From the NCBI GenBank assembly GCA_023381515.1, contig JAMCQI010000079.1, forward strand, positions 10,190-74,189: a stretch of 64,000 bases of DNA, read 5' to 3'. The first letter of the stretch is position 1. Every line of letters starts with the position of its first letter. This stretch comes from Chloroflexota bacterium. GTDB taxonomy: Bacteria > Chloroflexota > Anaerolineae > UBA4142. The position numbers and the translations under genes are program-made. This document shows positions 63,211 to 64,000 of the stretch, piece after piece. A model generated the notes under the pieces. The model had not been told where the DNA came from, searched no databases, and saw only the letters and a program-made list of their open reading frames with translations.

Positions 63211-63440
63211 CTAGCTCACCAAGTCAATCGTCAACGCACCGCTCCACCAAAGGGCCGGTGTGCAATGACCCACGCCCGTCCGCGGATCAAAATACTCGAA
63301 AAGCCCATTGTTTCTCCGGGGTCGATGGGTCCCCCCGGACCCTCTCTGCAAGCTTTTCAACCATGGCGTCTAAGGGCATGGGCCAGGAACCAGTTCGAGT
63401 TCGACCCTCTTGGACCTCGCCATCTCACATGAAGCAAAAT
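63211..63440 (-). pseudogene. Frameshifted C-terminal remnant of a second GH63-type gene
   Basis: Three reverse-strand segments in shifting frames spell the end of a GH63 protein. The first reads WRGPRGSNSNWFLAHALRR and runs into a stop; the next frame reads AMVEKLAERVRGDPSTPEK; the third returns to the first frame with NGLFEYFDPRTGVG, then ALWWSGALTIDLVS and a TAG at 63213-63211. They align in order with the WRGPAWMNINYLF, helix and IYEYYNPETSEAP parts of the intact gene just downstream. The 500 residues expected before WRGP are absent. Two net shifts are needed. This is a decayed tandem copy, or an assembly artefact. Confidence 0.75.
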
Positions 63441-63866
63441 ACGAGGGCGACTTGCCCGTCTTGCACGTTAACAGTCCTCGTAACGTCCGGCCCACAGATG
63501 GGGTTAGAGAGCCGAACCCGGCTTGAGAGACGGGCCCGCTCGATCAGTTCTTGCGCCGTCACCCTGGGGGGAGCTGATGGACCCTCCACGAATCACGCCC
63601 GCCAGACAAATCTGCAAAGAGTGTATCGCAAAACAAGATGACCGTCAATGCGGTCTCCGCTTTTCTTTGGGGGGAAGGAACGGGTCCGTCGTCCTAGCTT
63701 ATCCAATCCTCATTCGATTGGACCGGAGCTGCTCTTGCTGCGGCCGACCTCCGACCCGGAGTCCATGTGGGTGTAGTTCAGTTTCGGGGCGAATCGACAC
63801 AGACGAGCGTCAATGCGAGGAGCCGCGAAGCGGCGGCGTCCTGTGGAGTGCCATCCCGCAGACCCC
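63441..63866. other. Accessory stretch without a recognisable gene
   Basis: On the reverse strand a 54-codon frame (GTG 63589 to TGA 63425) reads VTAQELIERARLSSRVRLSN and ends LVFCFM; its codon use is gene-like but it has no ribosome-binding site and I know no relative. The rest, 63590-63866, shows no coding signal. It separates the GH63 remnant from the repeats. Confidence 0.35.
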
Positions 63867-64000
63867 GCGGGATCGATGATCCCGCAGACGCCGCGGGATC
63901 GATGATCCCGCAGACCCCCGCAGGAGTCGCGGGGTCTAGGGACCCGCGGGATCGATGATCCCGCAGACCCCCGCAGGAGTCGCGGGGTCTAGGGACCCGC
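63867..64000. repeat. Nested palindromic tandem repeats at the window edge
   Basis: The palindrome GCGGGATCGATGATCCCGC occurs at 63867-63885, 63893-63911 and 63946-63964, spaced 26 and 53 bp. Between the later copies lies a second inverted pair, GACCCCCGC/GCGGGGTC, followed by GCGGGGTC-TAG-GGACCCGC. A 53-bp unit combining both is present almost twice and is cut by the window end, so the array continues outward. It is not a CRISPR: the units are self-complementary and there are no unique spacers. Confidence 0.85.

Noticed and set aside
63867..64000. Possible CRISPR array at the window edge
   Set aside because: Repeat units are palindromic, spacing alternates between 26 and 53 bp, intervening sequences are themselves repeated, and no cas genes are present.

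Overview
The window looks like a chromosomal segment of a GC-rich bacterium of the phylum Chloroflexota (Anaerolineae-like). The pointers are an isopentenyl phosphate kinase (otherwise mostly archaeal, but known from Roseiflexus-type Chloroflexota), lipoproteins with long Thr/Pro linkers, a universal-stress-domain fusion to glucosyl-3-phosphoglycerate synthase, an operon joining Roadblock proteins to a receiver-GTPase fusion, and tandem glutamate dehydrogenases. The phylum call is from protein resemblance only; no rRNA is present. The one RNA gene apart from a T-box leader is tRNA-Leu(UAG).

Layout. 1-8.2 kb is a reverse-strand catabolic cluster: IclR regulator, ThDP-dependent enzyme, a complete branched-chain amino-acid-type (HAAT) ABC transporter, a cupin and the start of a zinc alcohol dehydrogenase. 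Two near-identical 17-bp sites upstream of the regulator are likely operators. A translin-family gene and a NosD-like beta-helix lipoprotein follow (8.5-11 kb), then a fadN-fadA beta-oxidation pair (11.2-14.7 kb). At 14.75-15.12 kb there is a T-box leader with promoter and terminator, but the next gene is a chagasin-type inhibitor on the opposite strand; valS, the plausible regulated gene, lies 1.1 kb further on. 19-30 kb holds housekeeping genes (rsmD, thpR, a class A PBP, ilvE, rsmI, a sugar nucleotidyltransferase, an aminotransferase). 30-34 kb carries gatB and two tandem glutamate dehydrogenases.

34.4-37.8 kb is the most unusual part: PATAN-Roadblock protein, Roadblock/nucleotidyltransferase-like protein, a 90-residue protein and a response-regulator receiver fused to a Rab-like small GTPase, all co-directional. 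It looks like a complete small-GTPase switch with its own partners and is the best candidate for an undescribed system. 37.9-42.3 kb is a reverse operon gyrA-upp-comEB-ipk, and 42.8-47.7 kb the proteostasis operon tig-clpP-clpX plus an AAA ATPase. Next come tRNA-Leu, a CPBP protease, a two-component pair whose regulator has lost the conserved receiver lysine, and a yvcK-gap-pgk operon.

54.8-63.2 kb is a compatible-solute cluster on the reverse strand: GH63 hydrolase, trehalose-6-phosphate synthase, trehalose synthase, a GT4 glycosyltransferase and a USP-GpgS fusion, suggesting joint control of glucosylglycerate and trehalose. Upstream of it lies a frameshifted remnant of a second GH63 gene and, at the window edge, nested palindromic repeats.

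Promoters are mostly of the primary sigma type (TTGACA-17-TATAAT). At least four genes (rsmI, gatB, the CPBP protease, treS) have a -10 box only 7-8 nt before the start codon, which implies leaderless mRNAs.
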